From the NCBI GenBank assembly GCA_029782225.1, contig JAKOVF010000146.1, positions 48,801 to 112,800 of the forward strand: DNA of 64,000 nucleotides. The letters are read 5' to 3'. The notes under the pieces were generated by a model. The model was not told the DNA's origin, did no database searches, and saw only the letters and a program-made list of their open reading frames with translations. Position numbers and translations under genes: made by a program. The number at the start of each line of letters is the position of its first letter. Within the stretch, counting starts at the first letter, position 1. Source of the DNA: Chloroflexota bacterium. Lineage in GTDB: Bacteria; Chloroflexota; Anaerolineae; Anaerolineales; Villigracilaceae. Shown piece by piece: positions 1-8,817 of the stretch.

Positions 1-484
1 GTTTGCGGAATCTGCCTTGACGATGGTCATCGAGCAACTTGTCCAGCAAAGCCAGCAGAAAAAACGAGAACAGTTGCGGGCGCGGACTCCAGATCGGCGC
101 GGCGGTGAGAACTGCCAGCAAGATGATTGCACTATTGAGGAGAGGGTTTCCTGTGAGGCGGCGATAGATCAGCCAAAATGTGACTCCGCCCATGAGTGCG
201 ACAAACAATGCAATCCCGAAAAATCCTGCAAGACGATAGATCAGATAGAAAATGATCTCAGCCAGCCAGAAGGCATTGACCCAGGGAACGCCTGTCCGTG
301 TAAAACTGAACGGGTCTGTAAGTAGAATCCTTTTTTCTTCCCACATGACTTGTCCGGCGCGCAGGTGCCACCACATGTCCGCATCCGCCGGGGTGCGGCT
401 GAGGAGGAAGAACGTGAGGGCAAACGTGAGCAGCCCCACAAAAACTGACATTTGCCCTAAAAGATTCGTCTTTGCATGGTTCAT
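1..484 (-). CDS. Polytopic membrane protein, glycosyltransferase-like (3' end outside window)
   Basis: An open frame runs on the minus strand from an ATG at 484-482 to the window edge with no stop: 161 codons plus one base. The protein starts MNHAKTNLLGQ, has a hydrophobic segment at about residues 12-29, then a loop with ADMWWHLRAGQ and a PWVNAFWLAE stretch, followed by further membrane segments. An acidic residue followed by WWHL in the first outer loop is seen in polytopic GT-C-like proteins of Chloroflexota, so a role in transferring sugars from lipid carriers is possible but not shown. The ATG overlaps the stop of the upstream glycosyltransferase gene (ATGA), so the two are probably translated together. 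Only the N-terminal part can be read. Confidence 0.72.
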   Translation of the reverse strand, partial: MNHAKTNLLGQMSVFVGLLTFALTFFLLSRTPADADMWWHLRAGQVMWEEKRILLTDPFSFTRTGVPWVNAFWLAEIIFYLIYRLAGFFGIALFVALMGGVTFWLIYRRLTGNPLLNSAIILLAVLTAAPIWSPRPQLFSFFLLALLDKLLDDHRQGRFRK

Positions 485-1974
485 GGCGCGGGCCTCGTGA
501 ATAGGTAGAGCCTCAGATCACCCATCTTTTCAACGGAGGCAAGCTGAAGATTGTTATCGAGGTATTTCAATTGTGGATGCGTCTCCCCGCTATTTGCCGT
601 GAATTCATCCATGGATTCCTGGTAAATGATGAACCACACGCGGGACGTGCCCGCTGTCGCGGTTTCCATATCATCCACGGCGCTCAGGCCCAGGATGCGA
701 ACGGTTGTTGGGGAAAGGGTATCGGTGTCACTGCCGGCCGCGTCCGCGACAAAACTCTGCTTCAAAGAAGGATCGAAATAGAAAGCAGGTAGATAGGACA
801 ACTTGCTTGAATGGATAATCACATCCCCTGCTTCAAATCTTTCGTTCAATGATCTGTCCAATGCGACAAAGGGGCCATAAGGGAAACCATTGTAGGTCAC
901 GTGCTGATAAATCCCGATAGCGGCTGAGGCGAAGATAAGCACATACATCGCTGATTGGATCGCGCGGGGGAGTTGGGTTTTTGTCAGAGCCCAGGCGAGC
1001 CAGATGCAAAACATGACATGCGAAGGCAGCAGGGCGCGCTCCACGTAGACCGGGATCCACTGCGAAACGGTCCAAAGAAGCAGCGGCGGGACAAATGCCA
1101 GATAGGCAAACCACAATCCGTGCTGATACTCTGGAAGCCGGCGCCGGATTGCCAGATATGTCTGGTAAACCGCGATGGCGATAATGAGCACTGCGAATGC
1201 GAGTCCGGCCATCAGCCAGAGACCGGACAAAGGCAGATGAGGCAGGAAAAGGAGCAGCAGGGTGAAGAACCGTTCAACGCCAGGTGGTTGAATCCAGAAG
1301 TGCTGCTCAACCTTTCCGAGTTGCGCGGGGAGCTGAATTAGCCACGGGGAGTAGATGCCTGTTGCGGCGAATCCGGCCAGGGTCATGGCCCGAAGCGTTT
1401 TCCAATCTCTTTGAAAAAGTGGAATGAGAGCGAGGGGGATCAAATAGAACGCGGCAAGGTTATGGGTGTACTGGGCCAGCGCGGCCGAGACTGCGAACAG
1501 AATCCATTTTCTTTTGATGAAGGCGAGGATCGCGAGGGCAATCCAGAGCGCCAGAAAAATGTACATGCGGATTTCTTGCGCATAATGGACTTGAAAAGGC
1601 AAAGTCGCTGCGAAGAGGGCGGCAACCGAAGCTGAGGTTTCATCAAAGAACTGTCTTGCGATGAAGTAAACCAGTACAACGACCGCAAGTCCTGCGATCA
1701 AAGATAGCGCCCGTGCAGCGGGAACCGAATCTTTGAAAGCCTGCATCCAACCCCAGAGCAGGAAGTAATACAACGGCGGATGCTCCTCCGCGGCGGTGGA
1801 ATCAGCATCCGTGCTCAGCGTCCCGGAAAGGATGGCGTTCGGGCCTTTTTCTGAAATGAGAAGGGAAAACGCTTCGTCGTACCAGATCGGTCGCGTGGCA
1901 ATTCCAATCAAACGGAGGAGCAATGCCAGGATGAGGATCAGAAAGAGACTTCGGTATTGCACGCGGCGAAGCAT
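481..1974 (-). CDS. Family 39-like membrane glycosyltransferase (ArnT/PMT type)
   Basis: A 497-residue protein with about ten to twelve hydrophobic segments. After the first membrane segment comes RPIWYDEAFSLL, the acidic first-loop motif typical of GT39/ArnT-like enzymes, and then EEHPPLYYFLLWGW, the HPPLYY signature of the same group. The C-terminal 130 residues are mostly soluble and probably extracytoplasmic. Family knowledge: these enzymes use polyprenyl-phosphate sugars to modify lipids or proteins at the outer face of the membrane; donor and acceptor here are unknown. It is followed with a 4-base overlap by a second polytopic gene. Confidence 0.85.
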   Translation of the reverse strand: MLRRVQYRSLFLILILALLLRLIGIATRPIWYDEAFSLLISEKGPNAILSGTLSTDADSTAAEEHPPLYYFLLWGWMQAFKDSVPAARALSLIAGLAVVVLVYFIARQFFDETSASVAALFAATLPFQVHYAQEIRMYIFLALWIALAILAFIKRKWILFAVSAALAQYTHNLAAFYLIPLALIPLFQRDWKTLRAMTLAGFAATGIYSPWLIQLPAQLGKVEQHFWIQPPGVERFFTLLLLFLPHLPLSGLWLMAGLAFAVLIIAIAVYQTYLAIRRRLPEYQHGLWFAYLAFVPPLLLWTVSQWIPVYVERALLPSHVMFCIWLAWALTKTQLPRAIQSAMYVLIFASAAIGIYQHVTYNGFPYGPFVALDRSLNERFEAGDVIIHSSKLSYLPAFYFDPSLKQSFVADAAGSDTDTLSPTTVRILGLSAVDDMETATAGTSRVWFIIYQESMDEFTANSGETHPQLKYLDNNLQLASVEKMGDLRLYLFTRPAP

Positions 1975-1993
1975 ATTTTGATTTTAAAGCAAA

Positions 1994-2020
1994 GTAGGGC
2001 AGGATACTATCCTGCCCTAC
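1994..2020 (-). terminator. Hairpin terminator after the sigma factor gene
   Basis: Perfect 12-base inverted repeat (GTAGGGCAGGAT, 3-base loop, ATCCTGCCCTAC). Read on the minus strand it follows the sigma factor stop at 2038 by 17 bases and is followed by a T-rich stretch (TTTGCTTTAAAATC), as expected of a Rho-independent terminator, although the T-run is interrupted. Confidence 0.7.
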
Positions 2021-2037
2021 CATACAGTTTCGTTGTG

Positions 2038-3252
2038 TTACTCACCCAGGTAATCGCGCAATTTGCGGCGAATGGATGGGTGCCGCAGGCGGCTCAGGGC
2101 TTGAGCTTCGATCTGGCGCACACGTTCGCGCGTCACACCCATCTTGCGCCCCACTTCTTCGAGGGTGTAGGCCTGTCCATCGAGCAACCCGTAGCGCAAT
2201 TGCAAAATGCGGACCTCGCGCGGAGGTAGTCCATTCAGCACTTCGCCGAGATGCTCTTTTAGCAGGTTGTAGGTCGCAGTGTCGTCAGGCGGCGGGGCCT
2301 CATCGTCTTCGATGAAGTCGCCAAGCACCGAGTCTTCTTCATCATCGGTCGGCGTCTCGAGCGAAAGCGGACGGCGTGCAACCTGGATCATATTCTCCAC
2401 CTTCTTGGGTGGCACATCCAGAGCAACTGCTAATTCGTCCACGCTCGGCTCACGGCCAAGGCGCTGTGTGAGTTGGTGTTGCACACGCAGCAGCTTGTTG
2501 ATCTGGTCGCCCATGTGCACAGGCACACGGATCGTACGGCCCTGGTCTGCTATGGCGCGGGTCACTGCCTGGCGAATCCACCACGTGGCATAGGTGGAGA
2601 ATTTGTGTCCGCGGCGATAATCGAATTTCTTGGTGGCGCGGATCAAGCCAATATTGCCTTCCTGGATCAGGTCAAGGAATGGAACACCGCGTCCCATATA
2701 TTTCTTTGCAACTGAGATCACGAGGCGGGAGTTGGCGGTAATGAGGTGTTCACGTGCAGCCCAACCGTCCTCAATTAATTTTCGAAGCTCCAGACGACGA
2801 CGCGGAGTGACATTACCGTGGGCAAGCTCCTCACGCGACATACGACCACGCTCGATGCGCTGCGCCAGCGCAACTTCCTCATCGGCGGTCAACAATGGTA
2901 CGCGGCTGACCTCTTTAAGGTACAGCCCGATCGTATCATCGGTATCGATATTGGCCAGATAATCATCGAGAGAAAGATCGGGTTCCGCCTCGACTTCACC
3001 GCTCTCCTCCACAGCCACCAGTTCATCCTCAGTAGGTTCCGGTGTGGCCGCATCCTCGACAAAAGGAATCCCCGCGCTCAAGAGAGCTGAAAAGGCCTCT
3101 TCAAGTTGCTCCACGTCCTGTTCAGCTTCGGGGAAGAAATGCAGGATATCATCCAGCGTGACATACGATTTTTGGCGGCCCAGTTCTATGAGCCGCGCGA
3201 TCGCAGGAAATTCTTCTTCCTCATCCACAATTAATATTTTTTCAACATCCAT
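2038..3252 (-). CDS. rpoD: Primary RNA polymerase sigma factor (sigma-70 group 1)
   Basis: A 404-residue sigma factor with all classic regions. An acidic region-1.1-like domain covers about residues 1-70; region 1.2 follows from about 95-130 (DTIGLYLKEVSRVPLLT). Region 2 includes FLDLIQEGNIGLIRA and FSTYATWWIRQA, the -10 recognition and melting segment. Region 3 follows, then region 4 with the helix-turn-helix YTLEEVGRKMGVTRERVRQ near the C-terminus. The presence of regions 1.1 and 1.2 and the essentially consensus region 2.4 and 4.2 sequences argue for the housekeeping factor rather than an alternative one. It is transcribed alone between two hairpins. A TATAAC about 20 bases before the ATG (minus strand, 3278-3273) may be its -10 element. 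Confidence 0.95.
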   Translation of the reverse strand: MDVEKILIVDEEEEFPAIARLIELGRQKSYVTLDDILHFFPEAEQDVEQLEEAFSALLSAGIPFVEDAATPEPTEDELVAVEESGEVEAEPDLSLDDYLANIDTDDTIGLYLKEVSRVPLLTADEEVALAQRIERGRMSREELAHGNVTPRRRLELRKLIEDGWAAREHLITANSRLVISVAKKYMGRGVPFLDLIQEGNIGLIRATKKFDYRRGHKFSTYATWWIRQAVTRAIADQGRTIRVPVHMGDQINKLLRVQHQLTQRLGREPSVDELAVALDVPPKKVENMIQVARRPLSLETPTDDEEDSVLGDFIEDDEAPPPDDTATYNLLKEHLGEVLNGLPPREVRILQLRYGLLDGQAYTLEEVGRKMGVTRERVRQIEAQALSRLRHPSIRRKLRDYLGE

Positions 3253-3326
3253 TTACACATCCAAATCTGTAGGTTATATCCAGAATACACTTTTTTAGAG
3301 TGAAAATCAATACTGTTTCGACGTTC

Positions 3327-3362
3327 AGACGCTTTGTAATGTTTCTGCATTACAAAGCGTCT
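3327..3362. terminator. Perfect 15-base hairpin between ABC operon and sigma gene
   Basis: AGACGCTTTGTAATG, a 6-base loop and the exact complement. It lies 40 bases downstream of the DUF4340 gene and 75 bases upstream of the sigma factor ATG, both on the minus strand. Neither strand has a clean T-run after the stem, so it may be a weak or factor-assisted terminator, or an RNA-stabilising element. Confidence 0.5.
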
Positions 3363-3401
3363 TCTCATCCTACTTTCAGATTGGTCAGGTTTAAAACAAC
3401 C

Positions 3402-4115
3402 TTAAGGGGTTGGAGTTACGGTTAATTCAGGCCTATTGGTTGACGTCGGGTTGGGTGTCTCTGTAGGAGGCAGTGCCGTCGGCGTCGGCGTGCTCAAATA
3501 TGGGGGAGACTGCACCAGCGTGAGCAGGCTATCTATCCCATCGAGGGAGACAATCATCATTTTCTGATTATCTAGGCGGACATAATAGCCGTTATTGGTC
3601 GGCGTCTTATCTCCAACTTCCAATACGTGGACACTCCCACCCGTGAACCTTACTGTGATTGTATAGGCAGGTTTATCAAGTCCGAAGATATCCGGCGCAC
3701 CATTGACCTGGCTGTTGAGAATGCGCAGTGTGGTGACGGATGTAGCCGCCGCTTCCACCGACCCCTGGTCTGCTGCCGCGGCTTCAGGCAGCTCCAAAGC
3801 CCAGGCATTGGCCGAGTTGCGCGCGACCCTCACTGAATTGCCCTCCGCAGGCTTGACCTCAATGCTGGTTGGCCGGCCATCCTGATCGGTAAAAACATAG
3901 CTGACGCTCGACGTTGGCGTGCCGTTTGCATCAGGCGTTGCCGGTCTCTTGTTCAGCCAGACGGCAAACCCGATCAATCCTGCCAGCACAAGGACTGTGA
4001 TCCACGTGCCGGCACCGATGACCGGTTTCGCCGGTCGCGAGGGCATCGGCGTTGGTGTAGATTTCGCAGATCGGGTCGTCCGCGGCTTTGTTGAACGCGT
4101 TGTCTTGGGAGCCAT
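3402..4115 (-). CDS. DUF4340 domain protein, membrane-anchored partner of GldG-type ABC exporter
   Basis: A 237-residue protein: a basic Thr/Pro/Lys-rich N-terminus (1-30), one transmembrane helix at about 35-54, then a soluble domain at about 65-200 that resembles DUF4340 (LPEAAAADQGSVEAAATSVTTLRI, FGLDKPAYTITVRF, VGDKTPTNNGYYVRL), and a Pro/Thr-rich tail. DUF4340 proteins commonly follow GldG/GldF-like ABC genes; their biochemical role is not established. Here it starts 4 bases after the GldG-like gene, so it is the last gene of a four-gene operon. Confidence 0.82.
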   Translation of the reverse strand: MAPKTTRSTKPRTTRSAKSTPTPMPSRPAKPVIGAGTWITVLVLAGLIGFAVWLNKRPATPDANGTPTSSVSYVFTDQDGRPTSIEVKPAEGNSVRVARNSANAWALELPEAAAADQGSVEAAATSVTTLRILNSQVNGAPDIFGLDKPAYTITVRFTGGSVHVLEVGDKTPTNNGYYVRLDNQKMMIVSLDGIDSLLTLVQSPPYLSTPTPTALPPTETPNPTSTNRPELTVTPTP

Positions 4116-4119
4116 AGGC

Positions 4120-5724
4120 CTAGCCTCTCCTGCGTCGCGCGATCCACGAAGAAATGCCAGCGACGACCACGAGGCCCGGCAGGATGAATATCAAGCCGAT
4201 GCCGATCGCGGCCATCCCCAAAGAGGTAGGTGGCATGAACGTACGAGCGACCGGCTGGCGCGGGGTGATATTGATAATATTCTCCTGCTCTGCGGCCCAG
4301 TCCACTGAGTTGATAAAGATGTTGCCATTGCCATACGCATCGAACGCCTTATCCGTTGCAAAGACAGAGTTCCCAAAGACCACGACGCGTCCTTTCGTTG
4401 CGGAGTTCTCGCCGGCTGCGGCCAGGGTGAGAGGACCAAGGATGTCCGTCTTAGGATCATATTGAGGCGTTTCGTTGGCTACCAGGTTTGTCTCGCCCCA
4501 GGACTGTTCCGTTGTCAGGATAATGGCTGTATCGGTAACATTTTGTTTCGTCGCGTCAATGGTGATGCTGCGCGCCTGGGGCAGGATCACAATGTAATTC
4601 TGCGTCAGGTTCTGTGTGATCGGATGCGTGCTGCTATACTGGGACGACACCGCCTGGAACGGATTCTGCGTATTGACCAGATCGATCACTACATCCTTAT
4701 CGAGCGTAATGCCCCAGTCGTTTGTGAGATATTCAGCCAATGGGTCCGGGGAGGTACCGAAGTCTGTGAATTGGATGGGGTCTTCAAGGACCACAAGCGA
4801 GCCGCCGCCATCCACATATTTCTTGAGGAGAGTTGTCTCCTGGTCAGTGATGGGCTTCTTCGGACCTGCAATAATGATCGCCAGGGCGTCATCCGGTATT
4901 TTATTCGTCTGCGCGAGGTTGAGTGCATTGACCGTATAATTTTTGGATTCCAGCGTGCTTTTTGCGGTTGAGAAACTTGTATCACCGGAGGTCAGGCCTG
5001 GTTCGCCGTGTCCTTGCAGGAAGTACACTACGCGACTGCCCGGGCTGACCAGCCGAATGAGAGTGCGCGTCAATTCGGTTTCGCTGGCAGACGCGGCGAT
5101 TTCCTTCTGGCTTCCCATGGTCAGCATAATCTTGCCGTCCCCGGTGACGCCTGCCTGCCGCGCTGCCACCGGGTTCGTATCCGGGTCAACGAACTCATAG
5201 GTGAATTTGCCCTGGCTATTCTTTTGAAATTTCTTCAATAGTTCATCTGCAGTGTCTTTCGGCAGATTGGCGGAATAGAACGCAGTGGCGTGAACCTTAT
5301 CCGGCAGAGTAGCCAAAGCCTGCAGGGTTTCAGGCGCAAGCGTATTGGATTTGTCTTCAGTCAAGTCCCAGCTTTTGGGATTCTTGAAAGCCAGGTAGTT
5401 CGCGACGATCAGAATACCGACAAATGCCAGGGATAGGATCAGCGCATTTGAACCGTAGCGGGCCTGACGCCCGGAGATGAGGCGGCGGACTCTATCCGGA
5501 ACGAGGAGCGCGTAAGCGGCCAATCCAACCACAACCAGCCCGATGCTGATTTCGAGGGCAATGTTCCACACATTGGCCTTGGTGGGCGTGAAGATCCCCA
5601 GTCCCTGCGCACCCTTGAATAGTCCGAGCACGACGCTCGCGACACACGCCACGGATGCTACGATCAGCGCAACAAAGGCGTATTTTGCCGCGCTGGTTTT
5701 CTGATTCTTAGCCATTAGCGCCAC
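4120..5724 (-). CDS. GldG-like ABC transport auxiliary protein
   Basis: A 534-residue protein. Three N-terminal membrane helices (about 15-40, 50-70, 92-110) precede a large soluble domain with the features of the ABC-type auxiliary family (PF09822-like): DKVHATAFYSANLPK, a YFLQGHGEPG motif at about 230-240, and GGSLVVLEDP at about 305-315. A final helix near 505-525 is followed by a basic tail. In Bacteroidetes GldG works with GldF and GldA, where it is linked to gliding and protein export; outside that phylum the substrate is unknown. It overlaps the permease gene upstream by 10 bases. Confidence 0.88.
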   Translation of the reverse strand: MALMAKNQKTSAAKYAFVALIVASVACVASVVLGLFKGAQGLGIFTPTKANVWNIALEISIGLVVVGLAAYALLVPDRVRRLISGRQARYGSNALILSLAFVGILIVANYLAFKNPKSWDLTEDKSNTLAPETLQALATLPDKVHATAFYSANLPKDTADELLKKFQKNSQGKFTYEFVDPDTNPVAARQAGVTGDGKIMLTMGSQKEIAASASETELTRTLIRLVSPGSRVVYFLQGHGEPGLTSGDTSFSTAKSTLESKNYTVNALNLAQTNKIPDDALAIIIAGPKKPITDQETTLLKKYVDGGGSLVVLEDPIQFTDFGTSPDPLAEYLTNDWGITLDKDVVIDLVNTQNPFQAVSSQYSSTHPITQNLTQNYIVILPQARSITIDATKQNVTDTAIILTTEQSWGETNLVANETPQYDPKTDILGPLTLAAAGENSATKGRVVVFGNSVFATDKAFDAYGNGNIFINSVDWAAEQENIINITPRQPVARTFMPPTSLGMAAIGIGLIFILPGLVVVAGISSWIARRRRG

Positions 5725-6461
5725 CTCCGCATCTCAACCGCCCGTGTGCCAACAAACAAACCCAGCGCTGTGAGGCTGATGAAATAAACAATATCGCCAA
5801 GCTCAATACTGCCCCTGTTCATGGTGTCTGCAAAATGCGATGACATACTCAGATATTTGAGTACATCTCCGCCGTTTTGGATGTAGTTGGCGGGTATGCC
5901 CACCATGAACCACAGGAAAAAGAAGATCAGAAAGGTCACGCCCAGTGCAGCGATCTGATTGGTGAACATAGCTGAAACGCCGACGCCAAGGGCGAGCAGC
6001 GCAGCGACCACGAGGATCACGCCCAGATAGGCGGAGATCATCACCTTCTGATCAATGCCCGGGTTGACGAGATTCTGCAGGATCAGGGGATACACGATTG
6101 TGAAGGCCAGCAGGGTCAGCATAAAGAGCATGGAACCCAGCCACTTGCCTACCACCAGTTCTCCATCGCGGAGAGGGGCGGTAAGCAAAAGCTCGAGCGT
6201 GCCCATGCGTGCCTCATCTGATAGCAGGCGCATGGTCAGAGCCGGCGTCAGGAAAACAGCAAGGAATGCAAACAGCCAGGTGAACGGCGTAACGTCTGGA
6301 GGCGTGCCGCCGCCGAAGACCGCCTGCTGGTTGGTCGCCAGTAGAACGACGAAAAAGTAAAGGCCCAGCAGAAACAGGATGATGAAACCCACCACATACG
6401 CCAATGGGCTGGCAAAGTAATGATCGTATTCGCGTTTTGCGATAATCCAGATGTTTCTCAT
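5715..6461 (-). CDS. ABC-2 type permease, GldF-like
   Basis: A 248-residue protein with six predicted membrane helices. The start MRNIWIIAKREYDHYFASPLAYV and the segment LTMRLLSDEARMGTLELLLTAPL are hallmarks of ABC-2/GldF permeases. It lies between the ATPase gene (4-base overlap, ATGA) and the GldG-like gene, so the three subunits are almost certainly made together. The transported substrate cannot be read from the sequence. Confidence 0.9.
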   Translation of the reverse strand: MRNIWIIAKREYDHYFASPLAYVVGFIILFLLGLYFFVVLLATNQQAVFGGGTPPDVTPFTWLFAFLAVFLTPALTMRLLSDEARMGTLELLLTAPLRDGELVVGKWLGSMLFMLTLLAFTIVYPLILQNLVNPGIDQKVMISAYLGVILVVAALLALGVGVSAMFTNQIAALGVTFLIFFFLWFMVGIPANYIQNGGDVLKYLSMSSHFADTMNRGSIELGDIVYFISLTALGLFVGTRAVEMRRWR

Positions 6462-7396
6462 TCTGACCTCTGCTTGTCTGTAGACTCCGTACCTGTAAGC
6501 TCGAGGAAGATTTCCTCCAGGCTCAGGCCCACAGGGCGAAGTTCCAGCAAGTCATACCCTTCCTTAATCACTGTCTTGGCAACTTCAGGCCGAACATCCT
6601 TGCCCGGCGCAAATTCAAATTCAATGGTGCCATCGGCCTTTGCATCGACGTGTTCAACGCCCTTAACCTTCTCGACCACCTTTGCCAGATCATCAGAATC
6701 ACCGCGCACGCGCAGGATAACGCGCTCCGCTCCTACCAGACGTGCCTGCAGATTCTCGGGTGTATCTTCTGCAACGATGAGTCCCTTGTTGATGATCAGG
6801 ACGCGGTCGCACATGTTCTGTGCTTCCGAAAGGATGTGTGTGGAGAGCAGGACGGTGCGTTCCTTGCCGATCTCGCGAATCAGCTTGCGGACATCCACCA
6901 CCTGGCCCGGGTCGAGGCCGATCGTTGGCTCGTCGAGGATCAGCACCTCAGGGCGGTGCAGGAGCGCCTGCGCGAGTCCCACGCGTTGGCGCATGCCTTT
7001 GGAAAGGTTGCCGATAAAGCCGTCCGCTCGATCAGTAAGACCGACCATCTCCAGCGCTTCATCCACGCGTTCGTCCACGCTGGGGATGTGACGCAGGTCA
7101 GCCATGAACTTGAGATAATCGAAGACGGACATATCTGTGTATAGCGGCACGGTTTCAGGCAAATATCCAACGCGTCTGCGAACTTCAATTGACTCGCTCA
7201 CAACGTCATAACCGGCTACGATTGCCTCGCCCTCTGTCGGAGGCATGTAGCCGGTCAGAATCCGCATGGTCGTCGTTTTGCCCGCGCCGTTTGGACCAAG
7301 GAAGCCTACGATTTCACCCTGTTCTGCATCGAAGGTCACGTTGCTGATGGCGCGGCGTACGCCATAGTCCTTGGTGAGGCCATTGACTTTAATCAT
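6458..7396 (-). CDS. ABC transporter ATPase, GldA-like
   Basis: A 312-residue ATP-binding subunit. Walker A is GPNGAGKTT (about 35-43), the signature is LSKGMRQRVG (about 132-141), Walker B is VLILDEPT (about 152-159), and the switch histidine lies in LLSTHI. The extra C-terminal 90 residues are typical of ABC-2 exporter ATPases. AAGGAGA lies 5 bases before the ATG. It is the first gene of the operon ATPase, permease, GldG-like, DUF4340. The 190 bases upstream separate it from the divergent AlaX gene. Confidence 0.93.
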   Translation of the reverse strand: MIKVNGLTKDYGVRRAISNVTFDAEQGEIVGFLGPNGAGKTTTMRILTGYMPPTEGEAIVAGYDVVSESIEVRRRVGYLPETVPLYTDMSVFDYLKFMADLRHIPSVDERVDEALEMVGLTDRADGFIGNLSKGMRQRVGLAQALLHRPEVLILDEPTIGLDPGQVVDVRKLIREIGKERTVLLSTHILSEAQNMCDRVLIINKGLIVAEDTPENLQARLVGAERVILRVRGDSDDLAKVVEKVKGVEHVDAKADGTIEFEFAPGKDVRPEVAKTVIKEGYDLLELRPVGLSLEEIFLELTGTESTDKQRSE

Positions 7397-7576
7397 GGAC
7401 TCTCCTTCTCTATTCTATTGGAATGATGGATAAATATGAACTGACGAAACAAACGGCACAGACGCCGCTCAGCGGGCCGTGCCGAAGGTCTACCGCAGAA
7501 TACTATACAATGAATCGAGAAACAAAGTCAAGCGGGTAAACGTTTTCTAATCTAACGCTAATGTGTATCTCCCGGC

Positions 7577-7582
7577 TATAAT
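7577..7582 (+). promoter_or_regulatory. -10 element (TATAAT) placed for a leaderless mRNA
   Basis: TATAAT is followed by exactly six bases and then the ATG of the AlaX gene at 7589. A transcript starting about seven bases after the -10 would begin at or next to the start codon. There is no Shine-Dalgarno sequence and no good -35 box. Confidence 0.5.
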
Positions 7583-7588
7583 CAACAT

Positions 7589-8308
7589 ATGACTCAACTC
7601 CTCTATCAAACCGATTCGTATTTGAAGGAATTCGAGGCTGTCGTGACCAGTGTAGACAGCGAAACACGCGCGGTAATTCTTGACCGCTCGGCGTTTTATC
7701 CCGGTGGAGGTGGCCAGCCGTGCGATTTCGGATCGCTGGTCGTTGCCGGGGTTACCTATTCGGTGGACAAGGTCAAGAAGCAGGGCGATGATGTGCTCCA
7801 CTTCCTCGGCGGTGCGACTCCCTTGCCTGCCTCCGGCGCCGCTGCGCGCGGGACCGTGGACTGGGCGCGGCGATACAAGCTGATGCGCACCCATACCGCC
7901 CTCCATGTGCTGTGCGGCACAGTTTTTCGCGATTACGGTGCGCTCGTCACTGGCGGCGACATGGAGCCGCTCAAGGGCCGCATGGACTTTGAGTTCGAGA
8001 CCATGCGCGGGGAGCTGGTACGCGAGATCGAAGCCGCGGTCAATGCTGAGGTCCAGAAGGGGCGCGAGATTCGGGTCAATATCCTGCCGCGCGAGAAAGC
8101 CTTCCAGATCCCGGACCTGATCCGCACCAAGATCAATTTACTTCCCGAAGGCATCGCGCACGTACGGACCGTTGAGATCGTTGGACTCGATCTGCAGGCA
8201 GACGGAGGCACACACGTGAGGAATACGTCTGAAGTTGGAACGATTAAAGTTGTAGACTACAAGAGCAAAGGCGCGATCAATAAAAGGATTTACATTGAGA
8301 TCGAATGA
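7589..8308 (+). CDS. Alanyl-tRNA editing protein, AlaX-M type
   Basis: A 239-residue stand-alone editing protein related to the second half of alanyl-tRNA synthetase. It should hydrolyse Ser- or Gly-tRNA(Ala) made in error. The N-terminal glycine-rich segment FYPGGGGQPCD (about 37-46) is the AlaX-M hallmark; HTALH (102-106) supplies two zinc-ligand histidines; DGGTHVRNT (205-213) is the third metal-binding motif. In the classical motif the first residue is cysteine (CGGTH); here it is Asp205, with His209 kept. Whether this changes metal binding or is an accepted variant in this subfamily is open. The ATG has no ribosome binding site and follows a TATAAT by six bases. Confidence 0.9.
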   Translation: MTQLLYQTDSYLKEFEAVVTSVDSETRAVILDRSAFYPGGGGQPCDFGSLVVAGVTYSVDKVKKQGDDVLHFLGGATPLPASGAAARGTVDWARRYKLMRTHTALHVLCGTVFRDYGALVTGGDMEPLKGRMDFEFETMRGELVREIEAAVNAEVQKGREIRVNILPREKAFQIPDLIRTKINLLPEGIAHVRTVEIVGLDLQADGGTHVRNTSEVGTIKVVDYKSKGAINKRIYIEIE

Positions 8309-8334
8309 TTTTTAGAGACAAAGGAGACTGCGTC

Positions 8335-8751
8335 ATGGCCCCCCGGAAGCTTCACATCACCGCATTGCTGATCCTCCTCATTTCTCTGGTGGCTTGTGGT
8401 TCCCCCACAAAATTAAGTTTGACCAACCCCCGCATGGCCACCGACAGGACCGGAATGAAGGTCACCACAGTCTACTCTCCTTCTGACGAATTCTTTGCTG
8501 TAGCAGACCTGAACAATGCGCCAAAGGGGACTGTGGTCAGTGCAAAATGGTATGCGGTCGATGTCCCGGGGTATAAACTCGGTGATCTTCTGGATGAAAC
8601 AACGCTGACCGTGGATGATGAAATGTACACGGGCTATGTCTCATTTGAGTATACCTACAAGGGAGGGGCGGGCTGGCCGTTGGGAGAGTATAAAACTGAG
8701 TTCTATCTCAATGGTGACCTGAAGGACACATTAACATTCCATGTGCGATGA
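8335..8751 (+). CDS. Small lipoprotein of unknown function
   Basis: A 138-residue protein starting at an ATG with AAAGGAGA seven bases upstream; an earlier in-frame ATG at 8305 lacks such a site. Residues 4-20 form a signal peptide ending in the lipobox LVAC, with Cys21 as the lipid-modified residue. The mature part is a compact beta-rich domain (YSPSDEFFAVADLNNAPKG, KWYAVDVPGYK), which suggests an immunoglobulin-like fold exposed on the outer face of the membrane. No family could be named with confidence. It begins 26 bases after the AlaX gene and may be co-transcribed with it. Confidence 0.8.
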   Translation: MAPRKLHITALLILLISLVACGSPTKLSLTNPRMATDRTGMKVTTVYSPSDEFFAVADLNNAPKGTVVSAKWYAVDVPGYKLGDLLDETTLTVDDEMYTGYVSFEYTYKGGAGWPLGEYKTEFYLNGDLKDTLTFHVR

Positions 8752-8817
8752 TCGGGTCAGCTTTAGGGGGTATTAAAGCAGGAACGGATCTTCCCGCACT
8801 GGGATCAGGAGATGAAT

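Noticed and set aside
2076..3298. Long plus-strand open frames opposite the sigma factor gene
   Set aside because: They mirror the codon structure of rpoD, have low-complexity composition and no start signals; the minus-strand product is an unmistakable sigma factor.
4462..4971. 169-codon open frame opposite the GldG-like gene
   Set aside because: Composition is that of an antisense frame of a GC-rich gene, with no ribosome binding site or recognisable domain.
7412..7417. TAGAAT on the minus strand as -10 of the GldA operon
   Set aside because: Transcription would start inside the ribosome binding site of the ATPase gene.
7397..7588. tRNA or riboswitch in the gap before AlaX
   Set aside because: No cloverleaf, T-loop-like GGTTCGAATCC string or stable aptamer-like fold was seen.
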